From Planctomycetaceae bacterium (GTDB taxonomy: Bacteria; Planctomycetota; Planctomycetia; Planctomycetales; Planctomycetaceae): a stretch of 64,000 nucleotides of DNA. The DNA is taken from NCBI GenBank assembly GCA_002722955.1, contig PBMZ01000102.1, positions 62,001 to 126,000 on the forward strand, written 5' to 3'. A model generated the notes under the pieces. The model ran no database searches and had not been told where the DNA came from. It was given only the letters and a program-made list of their open reading frames with translations. Shown one piece after another: positions 18,228-26,549 of the stretch (positions within the stretch are counted from its first letter, which is position 1; each line of letters starts with the position of its first letter). Made by a program: the position numbers and the translations under genes.

Positions 18228-20633
18228 TTGCTGATCTCGATCACTGTGAAGTTAGCCACCGTTTTTCATCTGAGCATCTATAGTCTTGCCTGCTTGGCCA
18301 GCTTCATCCTGGCTGTGGCTGAGGGCACCGCGATGCCTCAAGCTTTTACGATCCCGTTGGCTGTGGTGGCGTTCGCTTTGACGGAGCGACGGCGAGTGTT
18401 CTTGTTGCCGACGGGGTTGGCCAACCTCTGTGGGTTGCTGGCGTTGGGAGCGATGGGCATCGAGTTCATGGGCGAGACGTTGGAAGCGCGGTTGCTTGCC
18501 GGGGCTCACTTGTTGGTGTACTTGACTTGGATATCGATGTTCCAAGACAAGAAACCTCGGCAATACTGGTGGATGTGTGCACTGGGTGTCATGCAAGTCG
18601 CCGTGGCCTCGATCCTGACGAAACAAGGTGTCTTCGGCATTCTGCTGACCGGATACATCTTCAGCGCGCTGTGGACGCTTTCGGTATTCTCACTGTTTCG
18701 TGCGCAACAGCGTTTTGGAAAGTCGACACAATACGCGACTCAAACAGAGACGGCCGCTTCCGAAGCTCCAGCCTTTGAAGAGCCCAAGCTTTTGGAAGGC
18801 ATGCCTGCGTCGCAAAGTGTTGCCGTCGGTGGCATCCAACGCGATCACAACGATCGTTGGATCAACTTGAGATTCGCGGGCGGCGTGACTGGAATGTCCG
18901 TAATCGCGATTTTGATTGGTGCATTGTTCTTCACCTTAGTGCCGCGAATCTGGATTGGTAAGTTCAAGTTATTCGCAGGCGAGCGAGATCGAGCATCGGG
19001 ACCGTTAACGGGTTTCACCGAAGAGGTTCAGCTTGGTGAGATTGGCGAGATCCTGGAAAGCAATGAACGTGTGCTGCAAGTTCGCTGCTTCAATAACTTG
19101 ACCAATGAGCCCGTCGACGTTGAAGAGTACGCTCGGCTGATCGGTTTCGAGGAACCGCTGTTTCGTGGAAAGACCATGGGGCAGTACGAAAACGGTAGCT
19201 GGAAGACGTTTTATCCCGAGCCCAACGACATTATGAATCCGGGGGCACAAAAGAGTGCGGTGCGCCAAGAGTACGTCTTGGACCCAATCGGTACTTCCGT
19301 TGTGTTCGTGATGCAACCAGTCTTGAGTGCTCAGATTGACAGTCAAGATCCCGCTGTCAGGATCCACAAGACATCAGGTGTGATGTATCGATCCGAGTCA
19401 ACGCCGGTCAACGAGACTTTGAGGTATTCTGTTTACACCCCGCTTCCGCCAGAGAATCCACCGCCGATTGCGCTGGCGACATTTCAACGCTTTCGTTCTC
19501 ACGGCTACCTACAAATCCCACCGGGACTGGACCGATTGAGAGAACTGGCGGCGGACGTTGTTGACATGGAACCTGGAATTCGGCAATTGTCGGACTTGCA
19601 GAAGGCCACGATTCTTCGGAATCAGCCGAAAGTCGAACTCGAGGTGGCTCAAAAGCTGTTGGCTCATCTTCGCGATTCTGGCCAGTATTCGTATACGCTG
19701 GACGCATCGATTACGGATAGCAGCGTCGATCCGATTATCGACTTTCTCTTCAATCGGCGAACGGGACATTGCGAGTACTTCGCATCGGCACTGACATTGA
19801 TGCTGCGGACGACGGGGATTTACGCCCGTTTGGTGAGTGGCTTCAAGGGTGTCGTCAAGAACCAGTACAGCGGCGAGTACATCGTGCAGCAACGTCACGC
19901 TCACGCATGGGTTGAAGCCTATATCGATGGGTATTGGATTATGCTCGATCCAACTCCGTTGGCGCGTGAGGAGAGCGTCGCAAGCATGAACTCGCCCACT
20001 CCTCGCTGGAGTGATCTGCGCGACTTGTTATCGGGGATGTGGTCGCAAAACGTTGTCGACATGTCGATCGAGCAACAGCAGCAACGGATTTATGGGCCAT
20101 TGCAATCGATGCTGAGTTCGAGTTGGAAAGAACTTCAAAACGCCATCTCGTTTCCATCAATCTGGCCAACCGGAGAATCTTCCGGCGAAGGTGACGGAAA
20201 GAAAGGCGGCTGGTTGGCTACGATTGTCGTGATATGCATTCCCATTGTGCTGATCAGCTTGGTGTGGTTAGCAGTGCATTTGTTGAAAGGCTTTCGCCAA
20301 TTGAAGGCCACTCGCGCTGCGCAAATGGCAAGCGTTGTGCATGTGGAATTCTTCGAGCGTTTTCAGCGGCTACTAAAGTCGCAAGGCTTGGTTCGAGACG
20401 CTCATGAGACGCAACGCGAATTCTCGGCCAAGGTCGAAACGCGATTTGCTGTTCAGTTGCAGCCGGCGGGATTGCAGGGATTGTCCGTTAGTCTGGTCGA
20501 GGCGTTTTATGCGATCCGCTTTGGGCAAAAGCAGATCGATGCCAGCGAATTGCAGATTCTCGATGGTCAACTGAATAAACTCGAAGCGGCTTTGAAGCGT
20601 TCCACGAGCAAAGAAACGGCTGGCGAGTCGTAA
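18228..20633 (+). CDS. DUF3488/TgpA-type transglutaminase-domain membrane protein
   Basis: N-terminal TM segments; FTEEVQLGEIGEILESNERVLQVR; transglutaminase core DFLFNRRTGHCEYFASALTLMLRTTGIYARLVSGFKG...QQRHAHAWVEAYIDGYWIMLDPTP. Confidence 0.9.
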   Translation: MLISITVKLATVFHLSIYSLACLASFILAVAEGTAMPQAFTIPLAVVAFALTERRRVFLLPTGLANLCGLLALGAMGIEFMGETLEARLLAGAHLLVYLTWISMFQDKKPRQYWWMCALGVMQVAVASILTKQGVFGILLTGYIFSALWTLSVFSLFRAQQRFGKSTQYATQTETAASEAPAFEEPKLLEGMPASQSVAVGGIQRDHNDRWINLRFAGGVTGMSVIAILIGALFFTLVPRIWIGKFKLFAGERDRASGPLTGFTEEVQLGEIGEILESNERVLQVRCFNNLTNEPVDVEEYARLIGFEEPLFRGKTMGQYENGSWKTFYPEPNDIMNPGAQKSAVRQEYVLDPIGTSVVFVMQPVLSAQIDSQDPAVRIHKTSGVMYRSESTPVNETLRYSVYTPLPPENPPPIALATFQRFRSHGYLQIPPGLDRLRELAADVVDMEPGIRQLSDLQKATILRNQPKVELEVAQKLLAHLRDSGQYSYTLDASITDSSVDPIIDFLFNRRTGHCEYFASALTLMLRTTGIYARLVSGFKGVVKNQYSGEYIVQQRHAHAWVEAYIDGYWIMLDPTPLAREESVASMNSPTPRWSDLRDLLSGMWSQNVVDMSIEQQQQRIYGPLQSMLSSSWKELQNAISFPSIWPTGESSGEGDGKKGGWLATIVVICIPIVLISLVWLAVHLLKGFRQLKATRAAQMASVVHVEFFERFQRLLKSQGLVRDAHETQREFSAKVETRFAVQLQPAGLQGLSVSLVEAFYAIRFGQKQIDASELQILDGQLNKLEAALKRSTSKETAGES

Positions 20634-20886
20634 CGGCCCTCTCGTCGCTGATGTAGCATTTTGAAGTTAAGGTAGCGGAACTCGCCAAGAGTTTCGGCTC
20701 CTTGGAATTGCAGTGATCAATCACGACGTCTTAGCGACGGACGATTGCGGTGTGCGTGAAAAGGTGATAGCGCAGAGTGCAAAGTTGGCTGCCTCATTTC
20801 GCGACTTTCTAATTCGTCTATGTCTTCCTTAACATCCTCAGTTAATAAAACAATCGGTCTGGATCGCTAGCGAGTTGCCGTTGAGT

Positions 20887-21201
20887 TCACCATGGATGTC
20901 CCACCTTTAGGTTGCCCATGAATACAGACACAGTGGCTGGCTTTGCCAAGAACGTTGAGTTCGCACGCCATCGACTGATAACACCTACGGAATTAGTCAG
21001 CGGTCTACTTTTTTGCATCCAACATGCCCCATCGGCAATCAGCGAGTTGATGTCGCCGACTTCTAGAGACGCTGCGTCGATCGGCGTGACAGTACAAAGC
21101 TGGCCGCTTTCGATCTTGCCAGTCATGGACTGGCCACGTGGTCGAAATGCGGCGGTCTCACCCGCCTTCAGCCGTTCAATGTAGCGTGTTGCCCAGCCCA
21201 T
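20887..21201 (-). CDS. Short peptidase_S24-like/helical hypothetical protein, C-terminus possibly degenerate
   Basis: N-terminus MGWATRYIERLKAGETAAFRPRGQSMTGKIESGQLCTVTPIDAASLEVGDI resembles short S24-like proteins; the remainder does not. Confidence 0.4.
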   Translation of the reverse strand: MGWATRYIERLKAGETAAFRPRGQSMTGKIESGQLCTVTPIDAASLEVGDINSLIADGACWMQKSRPLTNSVGVISRWRANSTFLAKPATVSVFMGNLKVGHPW

Positions 21202-21311
21202 TGTTCACCCTGATTTTGCGTCATGCCTTATCCTTGGAGGTTCCTCCATTAAGGATACAGACACTGTGCCTGTTTCAAGGTTCGGATATGAAGCGCGCCG
21301 CGCCGACTCAT

Positions 21312-21884
21312 TCAGGTCAGCAACACAATTAGGCCGACTAGGATTGCAGCGAAGAGGCCGATGTCTCCGATGGCCGCTAGCAGGTCGCTCATTTTGATCG
21401 GTAATTCCCCGTTGGCACCGGGAAGCTTGGCAAACTCTCGGTGGCTCATGATGACTTGGTAAGCGTAGATACCGAAGTTGAATGCCAGTGAAAGAACGAT
21501 TAATGGGCCCACTCGTGCGCCGGAATTGGTGATTAACGCCAAGTCCAACAGAATGCTGACAAAGGCAAGAATTCCGAAACCGACCAGAATTGGCTTGATG
21601 GCTCTTTCGGGTGACGACACATCCAGTCGATTGCGGATTGTTCGAAAGGACCTTCTGAGTGTGTACCAACTAATAGCTGTTGTTCCAGTAACCCAGATAG
21701 CGACCCCAGGAGCGGTTCGAATTCCGCTGGTTGCCAAGATGACGAATAGCAAGTACTTGACGGGGTAAGGGATGAAGAATGCGGACTTGAGGACGTGAAG
21801 GAATGCGACCCATCCCCAGTGGCGTGCCTTCTTCGGCCGCTCGGGTTGATCGAGTGCAGTTACTTCATCATTTGATGTAGCCAC
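21312..21884 (-). CDS. Small integral membrane protein of unknown function
   Basis: 190 aa with several hydrophobic segments (FFIPYPVKYLLFVILATSG, ILVGFGILAFVSILLDLALI, IGLFAAILVGLIVLLT). Confidence 0.6.
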   Translation of the reverse strand: MATSNDEVTALDQPERPKKARHWGWVAFLHVLKSAFFIPYPVKYLLFVILATSGIRTAPGVAIWVTGTTAISWYTLRRSFRTIRNRLDVSSPERAIKPILVGFGILAFVSILLDLALITNSGARVGPLIVLSLAFNFGIYAYQVIMSHREFAKLPGANGELPIKMSDLLAAIGDIGLFAAILVGLIVLLT

Positions 21885-21928
21885 CGCGGCACCTCATTCC
21901 GCATTAGGACGATGTGATTTTTTGCGTT

Positions 21929-22054
21929 ATTCACCGAATACGGGGGGGTGGCTGGGGGTCGAGTTTTCGAGCCACCAGTTGGATCAACCAGTCTGGGGGC
22001 TCGAAGACTCGTCCACCCCTCTAGCGATCTTTCCCGCAATTCGGTGAAGAACCA
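21929..22054. repeat. Interrupted long inverted repeat in an intergenic region
   Basis: TTCACCGAATACGGGGGGGTGG...GAGTTTTCGAGCC / GGCTCGAAGACTCGTCCACCCC...GCAATTCGGTGAA. Confidence 0.5.
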
Positions 22055-22056
22055 TT

Positions 22057-22383
22057 TTATAAGCCATCAGTGAGCACCGTCGCGTCATCACTTTCGCAGA
22101 GCTCCCGAAGGTACTCCCAAGTATATAGTCCCGTGTCGTGGCGATCGCTCCAAACGATCTTCAGTGCATAGTTGCCCGTGAACGCGACGTCGGCAATTTC
22201 GATCGCTTCTGGGATGTCCTCGACATGGACCATTCGCTCGCCCGTGAATTCATTCACGCAGCCAGCACATGGGCAGCGTCCTCGTAGGAAGCGGAACGGT
22301 AGTTGCGCGTCGAGGTTGTCAGGCCAAGTGAATTGCAGGCTCTTCTCTTCAGTGATCGCGCGGATGTTACTGGGGGCAGTCAC
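22057..22383 (-). CDS. DUF971 (gamma-butyrobetaine hydroxylase-like N-terminal domain) protein
   Basis: SLQFTWPDNLDAQLPFRFLRGRCPCAGCVNEFTGER...VAFTGNYALKIVWSDRHDTGLYTWEYLRELC. Confidence 0.9.
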   Translation of the reverse strand: MTAPSNIRAITEEKSLQFTWPDNLDAQLPFRFLRGRCPCAGCVNEFTGERMVHVEDIPEAIEIADVAFTGNYALKIVWSDRHDTGLYTWEYLRELCESDDATVLTDGL

Positions 22384-22458
22384 AATGTTTCCTGTAATGA
22401 ACGGGAGACTCTTTAGTTACCCACTGAGTTTATCTCAGGGCGTTGTAAGGCCGCGCTG

Positions 22459-23697
22459 CTACGATACCGAAGTTTGATCTCGATTCAAGCGATCAATGAC
22501 GCCATTGGCCAATTGAGGTCGATGACGAAGCGCCCACGAGATCGCGTTCACCGCGGTTGTGCTTCGTAGTGTTCTCGAGATTGCTCGGCACATGCGTTGT
22601 CGGCGTCGAACTTGCCGCGCGAACGTTTTGCACCAGAACGCTTCGAAGTCAGACGCGAATTGACCGGTGTTAGGATGGAATTGCTGAGCCGCTTGCCAAG
22701 CTGACTCCAGCGCCCACGCGATTCCTTCGCCGGTGAAAGGTTCGATGTAGCCCACAGAGTCTCCCAGCAGGACGACTCGATTCGCGGCCAACGGTGTGAC
22801 CTGCCGAGTCAAATCCACGGTGCCCTTGAATTGAACGTTGGCAAGATTCACGCCCGCAATTCCCGATTGCGTCAAGATGTTGTCCACGGCGCTTGCCGGT
22901 GTGGTGTTTTCCATTAGAAGTCGCCGATCGACGGCCGCTGCCAAATTCCATTTGCCATCTTGCAGTTGGACGATGCCAACATATCCATGCTTCGACACGG
23001 CCATATGAATTGTGTTTGGTGATAACGAGAGTTCCTCGCGATCGATCATGGCACCGATGCCAAGACGAGCCCCGCGAGCTATGCTGCATCGGAAATCGCC
23101 CAGCTTCTCGACGAACTGCTTCGAGAGGCCAGTTGCGGAAAAAACAAATCGGGCTTGCGCCGAGACGGAATCGATATCGTTTTGATACAAGTCCACTTTC
23201 CGCGAGTCTTCGGCCACGTCGCCTAAGCTTGCGCGGACTCCGGGAAGAAAATCGGCTCCACTTTCGATAGCCACTTGAACTAACGCGGCGTCAAAATCGG
23301 ATCGGGCCACAGTAATCCCGGCGGGAATCGAAACTTCGAAACCTCCCAGACGGTTGTAAAGCTGAAAGGCGTCAATGGGCGAGCTTGGGAGTTTGCCGAT
23401 CCAATCATCAAGACCGGCACGCTTCAAGACGCTCAACGCGCTGCCGTTAATGCAAGCGCCGCAGACTTTCCAACGAGGAAACTGTCGTTGATCGACAAGC
23501 AAGACCTTTGCACGACGTTGGGCAAGCAAACTCGCCGCGAGAGCCCCAGCTGGACCGGCGCCGACCACGATGGCGTCCCAGATTCCTGAATCTCTCAATC
23601 GATCCCAATCAATCGAGGATGTCAGTTTGGGTCGGTTGCTGGTCAACGTCGAGCTGCTCAAGGTTTCCTCCATTCCATTAGAAACCTCTCTGGCCAA
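22459..23697 (-). CDS. NAD(P)/FAD-dependent oxidoreductase, geranylgeranyl-reductase-like
   Basis: WDAIVVGAGPAGALAASLLAQRRAKVLLVDQRQFPRWKVCGACING; VVLLGDSVGYIEPFTGEGIAWALES. Confidence 0.88.
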   Translation of the reverse strand: MAREVSNGMEETLSSSTLTSNRPKLTSSIDWDRLRDSGIWDAIVVGAGPAGALAASLLAQRRAKVLLVDQRQFPRWKVCGACINGSALSVLKRAGLDDWIGKLPSSPIDAFQLYNRLGGFEVSIPAGITVARSDFDAALVQVAIESGADFLPGVRASLGDVAEDSRKVDLYQNDIDSVSAQARFVFSATGLSKQFVEKLGDFRCSIARGARLGIGAMIDREELSLSPNTIHMAVSKHGYVGIVQLQDGKWNLAAAVDRRLLMENTTPASAVDNILTQSGIAGVNLANVQFKGTVDLTRQVTPLAANRVVLLGDSVGYIEPFTGEGIAWALESAWQAAQQFHPNTGQFASDFEAFWCKTFARQVRRRQRMCRAISRTLRSTTAVNAISWALRHRPQLANGVIDRLNRDQTSVS

Positions 23698-24434
23698 CGG
23701 TTCGAGAATGCGGCCTGTGTCAGTCCGGCACGATCACTCAACGCCCGAAACTCCTCGACTGTGAAGGCTGCTTGGATCGAGATCGGACCATCGATATGCA
23801 CAACGGGCGAACGAGAAATCAGACGCGGCACATAGTACGCCAGAAAGTACCCGAAACGACTCCGCAGGATGTCGTTGACTAAGACAAGTTGGCGTGTTGC
23901 CGCTGACATCTTTGCCAACAGCGTGACGATGTCGTCTTCGTCCAGGTGGTGCATGAACAAAGTATTGACGATGACATCGAAATCGTCGGGCATGGCGTCG
24001 TTGACCAGATCGAGCTGAAAGAACTCAACTGCTACTCCGTAAGGCTTCGCAACGTCGCGAGAGTGTTGTAGTGCCGTTTCGCTGATGTCGGCGCCATGTA
24101 CTTCGGCTGGGATGCCTCGCTTCTTTGCCGTTAAAGCCAAGCGACACGCGACATCCCCGCCACCGCAGGCGACGTCGAGAATTCGGATTGGTCGGTCTTT
24201 GATCGTGGCCGCGATCTTTCGAATCGGTCGCCACAGCGTCCGCGTTGTTAAGCTGAGCGAATTCGCCAGCCGCAAGACGTCGAGCGCTTCTCGGTGTAAC
24301 GAGTCCTGCAATTCGGGCTGATCCATGATCTCCGGTTGGCGGACTCGTGCGGGCATCTTTCGAAGCGATGGCTTCTGAATCGTGTAGTTGGAAAAGTCGA
24401 TTTCCACCTCAAGAGACCTTTGAATTCGATCCAT
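23658..24434 (-). CDS. Class I SAM-dependent methyltransferase
   Basis: RPIRILDVACGGGDVACRLALTAKKRGIPAEVHGADISETALQHSRDVA; DFDVIVNTLFMHHLDEDD. Confidence 0.85.
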   Translation of the reverse strand: MDRIQRSLEVEIDFSNYTIQKPSLRKMPARVRQPEIMDQPELQDSLHREALDVLRLANSLSLTTRTLWRPIRKIAATIKDRPIRILDVACGGGDVACRLALTAKKRGIPAEVHGADISETALQHSRDVAKPYGVAVEFFQLDLVNDAMPDDFDVIVNTLFMHHLDEDDIVTLLAKMSAATRQLVLVNDILRSRFGYFLAYYVPRLISRSPVVHIDGPISIQAAFTVEEFRALSDRAGLTQAAFSNRWPERFLMEWRKP

Positions 24435-24598
24435 AGTTGGCTGATTGATCAGGCTACCGTCGGATCGAATCGACGTCGAGTGTCACCCAACTGACGACAG
24501 ACAGTTTTTCGTCACCCTTGCCTCGCCAGAACTTGTCGATTGTCACAAGTCGATGACATGCCTTGGTTTAAGGATGCAAGTTTCGGTCGGTTTCGGAA

Positions 24599-24638
24599 TG
24601 GCACTCGGGATGCCAAAGGTGGTCGGAACTCTTGGCAT
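24599..24638. promoter_or_regulatory. Candidate regulatory palindromes upstream of the peptide gene: TGGCA-N7-TGCCA (24599-24615) and ATGCCAA-N15-TTGGCAT (24610-24638)
   Basis: TGGCACTCGGGATGCCA and ATGCCAAAGGTGGTCGGAACTCTTGGCAT read directly; 50-90 nt upstream of ATG 24687. Confidence 0.3.
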
Positions 24639-24686
24639 GGTGTGTGACCAGCTGCGTCCCCGAACCCTTTCATGAAAGGACGACCG

Positions 24687-24824
24687 ATGACCTCGACCAA
24701 GCAAAAGAAGAAGGCGGTCCGAGAGATCGCGAAGCTGCGAACGTCGGATGGCTCGAAGCGAACCGCTGAACGCGGTTTCTGTCGATGCTGCCGTTGTTGT
24801 CGTTGCCGACTGTGTTTTTTCTAA
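24687..24824 (+). CDS. Putative RiPP precursor peptide, 45 aa, Cys/Arg-rich C-terminal core (not in the ORF track)
   Basis: Translation MTSTKQKKKAVREIAKLRTSDGSKRTAERGFCRCCRCCRCRLCFF*; AAAGGA Shine-Dalgarno-like sequence just upstream (catgAAAGGAcgaccgATG); directly upstream of a DUF692/MNIO gene on the same strand. Confidence 0.75.
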   Translation: MTSTKQKKKAVREIAKLRTSDGSKRTAERGFCRCCRCCRCRLCFF

Positions 24825-24850
24825 ACATCAGTCTTTGCTGAAGCCGGCGG

Positions 24851-24877
24851 CTTCGTGATCAAACCGTGTTCACGAAG
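24851..24877 (+). other. Hairpin between precursor and DUF692 gene (8-bp perfect stem), possible attenuator/processing element
   Basis: CTTCGTGA-tcaaaccgtgt-TCACGAAG. Confidence 0.45.
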
Positions 24878-24929
24878 TCGCTTGGCGACGGATTGCGAGT
24901 TTCTCGTCTTGTTGACAAAGGGTTATGAA

Positions 24930-25754
24930 ATGCTTCCCGCTATCGGATATGCCATTCGCGAACAAAATCGAATCGTGTTGGATGATCCAGCAATTAACGC
25001 CGCGGAAATCACCTTTGAGCGAGCTGACGATCCGTTACGGATCGAACGGTACGTTGGTGACTTAGACTTCGATCATGTCAGTGTGCATGCATTGAAGCTG
25101 TCGGTGGCAAGTCCCGAGCCGCCGGCCGAACACTATCTATCGGCTCTAAAGGCGATTGCGGAAGAGAACGGAGCGATCTCCGTTAGCGATCACTTAGGGT
25201 TTACACGAGACAGCGACAACGGTGTCGAGATCGGCCACTTCGCTGCTCCGCCGTATACCGAAGCCGCGCTGACGACAACGTGTCGAAACGTTGACTACAT
25301 CCAAGAATACTTTGGCGGCATTCGATTTTACTTAGAGAACATTGCCTACCTGTTCCGGATGCAAGGCACGATGAGCGAGTCGGAGTTCTTGTCGCGAATT
25401 CTTCGCAATACCGGATGCGGCTGGTTGCTGGATGTGACCAACGTCTACGCCAACGCGACGAACTTCAATTACGACGCTTACAACTTCATCGCCGAAGTGA
25501 TGCCGTACGCCACCGATGTTCAAATTCATTTGGCCGGTGGTTACTTCGACGAACGCGCCGACATGTATGTCGACAGTCACTCGGAGCCAATCCATGACGA
25601 AGTCTGGGACTTGTACAAGTTCTCGCTGGAGGTTGGTGTCGGCAAAATCAATTCCGTCTTTTTGGAACGCGACCAGAACTTTCCCGAGGAAGAAGGTTGG
25701 CGATCCGAGATCCGTCGAACTCGAGAGATTGCCGAAGCTGTTGTCCCCGTCTAA
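24930..25754 (+). CDS. DUF692 family multinuclear iron-dependent oxidative enzyme (MNIO; MbnB/TglH/ChrH/BufB-like)
   Basis: MNIO-like ligand motifs in order: ISVSDHLGFTRD, YLENIAYLF, WLLDVTNVYANATNFNYDAYNF, VQIHLAGGY, MYVDSHSEPIHDEVWDLY, SVFLERDQNFP. Confidence 0.9.
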   Translation: MLPAIGYAIREQNRIVLDDPAINAAEITFERADDPLRIERYVGDLDFDHVSVHALKLSVASPEPPAEHYLSALKAIAEENGAISVSDHLGFTRDSDNGVEIGHFAAPPYTEAALTTTCRNVDYIQEYFGGIRFYLENIAYLFRMQGTMSESEFLSRILRNTGCGWLLDVTNVYANATNFNYDAYNFIAEVMPYATDVQIHLAGGYFDERADMYVDSHSEPIHDEVWDLYKFSLEVGVGKINSVFLERDQNFPEEEGWRSEIRRTREIAEAVVPV

Positions 25755-25774
25755 AACGCTCGGAGTCCGACACG

Positions 25775-26530
25775 ATGAAAACTGAATCCGTTCAACAAGA
25801 CTACGCCAGTGCGATAAGAGCTTGGGCACATGGAATGGCAACGGCAAAGGTATCGGCCGTGGAATCCAGTCTGGCTCTTGGCGATTCGATGGATCGAGTC
25901 AAGATGTTCGTCGAGGGAAACTATGAGAAACGAATCGACAAACTGCTTCGGCAAGCCGAGTTGCTGGAAGACGTCGTCGATGATCTCGAGGATCGTGTCA
26001 TCTCCTTTATGAAGGAAGTGCCTTTGGGGGCTTACGACACGGGGTGTAGTGATGGCGACCGCTTTCTGGGTTGGTTGCAGGATGTTGGCCAGTTGACTCT
26101 TGAACAAGAGGATCACGTCGAATGTCAGCGAGCTCGACTAAAATTGGAAGATGTCGCGCGAGCAAACCGCGTCGGTCATGTTTGGTTTCAGGACCTTTGG
26201 AGTCTGACAGAAACAGCACTCGACGAATTCGACGTCGATTCGCACGATCGAATTCACCTAAACCCGATTCACGTTGAGACTCGATTCGAAACGACATCGT
26301 TACTTGACGACGATGACGAAGCACCGACGGACGTCGTTGTCTATGCGTGTGAAAACAACATGCGCACGGCAGTCCTCGAACCGATCGCGCAGCGCGTTTG
26401 CGATGTGCTCCGTCAGGATGGTCCGAAATCAATTGACGATTTGAAGGACAAGCTCTTGGAATTCGACAAGGACGAGATATTTGAAGTCTGCCGTGATTCC
26501 GTCGAGATGGGTTTGATGGCACTGGGCTGA
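25775..26530 (+). CDS. MNIO-operon partner protein of unknown family (251 aa; helical N-terminus, winged-helix-like C-terminus)
   Basis: MKTESVQQDYASAIRAWAHGMATAKVSAVESSL...; C-terminus LEPIAQRVCDVLRQDGPKSIDDLKDKLLEFDKDEIFEVCRDSVEMGLM; starts 20 nt after the DUF692 stop. Confidence 0.7.
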   Translation: MKTESVQQDYASAIRAWAHGMATAKVSAVESSLALGDSMDRVKMFVEGNYEKRIDKLLRQAELLEDVVDDLEDRVISFMKEVPLGAYDTGCSDGDRFLGWLQDVGQLTLEQEDHVECQRARLKLEDVARANRVGHVWFQDLWSLTETALDEFDVDSHDRIHLNPIHVETRFETTSLLDDDDEAPTDVVVYACENNMRTAVLEPIAQRVCDVLRQDGPKSIDDLKDKLLEFDKDEIFEVCRDSVEMGLMALG

Positions 26531-26549
26531 GAAATACAACGGTAAATCA

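Noticed and set aside
24599-24614. Sigma-54 promoter (TGGCAC-N6-TGC) regulated by the 1370-2257 activator
   Set aside because: The -12 element is imperfect, the same bases form a simple palindrome, and the activator is truncated and 22 kb away; kept only as a weak remark.
24445-24675. 76-aa ORF upstream of the RiPP precursor as a second peptide
   Set aside because: No Shine-Dalgarno-like site or recognisable motif; sits in the presumed promoter region.
24930-25754. Methanobactin (mbn) cluster
   Set aside because: The DUF692 enzyme is MbnB-like, but the peptide lacks a methanobactin-type core, and no MbnC-like, MATE, TonB receptor or MbnP/H genes are recognisable nearby.
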